A stretch of DNA of 49,298 nt from NCBI RefSeq assembly GCF_012163135.1, contig NZ_JAAVUP010000018.1, positions 1-49,298 on the forward strand, in the 5' to 3' direction. This stretch comes from Neoroseomonas oryzicola. GTDB lineage: Bacteria > Pseudomonadota > Alphaproteobacteria > Acetobacterales > Acetobacteraceae. The translations under genes were made by a program, and so were the position numbers. Positions 49,283-49,298 of the stretch are shown here, one piece after another. Under the pieces are notes generated by a model. It had not been told where the DNA came from. It was given only the letters and a program-made list of their open reading frames with translations, and made no database searches. The stretch's first letter is position 1. The number at the start of each line of letters is the position of its first letter.

Positions 49283-49298
49283 ATGGCGCAGAAGGTAA
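49283..49298 (+). CDS. Start of a gene cut by the window edge
   Basis: ATG at 49283 begins MAQKV before the window ends. A strong Shine-Dalgarno (AAGGAGG, 49268-49274) lies 8 bases upstream. Five residues are too few to identify the product. The twin AT-rich palindromes upstream suggest that it is tightly regulated. Confidence 0.7.

Noticed and set aside
1..49298. tRNA, rRNA, CRISPR, insertion sequence, prophage or defence genes
   Set aside because: None was found on reading both strands; gaps are short and hold only hairpins and regulatory-type sequence.

Overview
The window is very GC-rich, densely packed DNA from an alphaproteobacterium, most likely Rhodospirillales/Acetobacteraceae (Roseomonas-like). 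This rests on protein character: a COQ9-family ubiquinone protein, three-subunit Pnt transhydrogenase, an alphaproteobacterial-type bS21, a Bug/TctC binding protein, a DcaP-like porin and GTG/TTG starts. No rRNA, tRNA, CRISPR array, transposase or phage gene was seen, and no gap without a gene reaches 300 bases.

Layout. 1-4.5 kb: tail of one OmpA-family gene and a complete second one, a small secreted protein, deformylase overlapping a COQ9-family gene, rpsU, and an orphan rutB. 4.5-10.8 kb (minus strand): transhydrogenase pntAA-pntAB-pntB, a UbiB/ABC1 kinase and an oligoendopeptidase F. 10.9-17.7 kb: a catabolic-looking block in which acyl-CoA ligase, a rearranged family III CoA-transferase and an alpha/beta hydrolase converge on a TauD-like dioxygenase, a TctC-type binding protein and a DOPA-dioxygenase-like protein. 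17.9-24.6 kb (minus): an unknown basic protein, an SLC13 permease, MarC, an unknown exported protein, an AbgT transporter and an M20 dipeptidase. 24.8-30.7 kb: two different patatin-family lipases flank a DcaP-like porin, and the second is paired with a GntP permease behind a TGC-type palindrome. 30.7-33.2 kb: an AI-2E/PerM family protein and a membrane-anchored hydrolase.

33.4-45.3 kb is the most unusual part. Ten plus-strand genes overlap or nearly touch: RND adaptor, RND pump, an Mrp/Mbh-like cation/proton antiporter set (E, F, G, an MrpA-C-terminus/MrpB fusion, C, and two NuoL/M/N-like subunits), then an AsmA-family gene. The subunit order follows archaeal Mbh rather than canonical Mrp. 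Full-length MrpA is absent, and the second antiporter-like subunit lacks the usual TM5 glutamate.

45.3-49 kb (minus): glutaminase, an MFS transporter and asparaginase form an amide-nitrogen operon. The right edge holds two AT-rich palindromes around a promoter-like element in front of a gene that is cut off by the window.

Functions come from motif recognition and context only; no database search was run.
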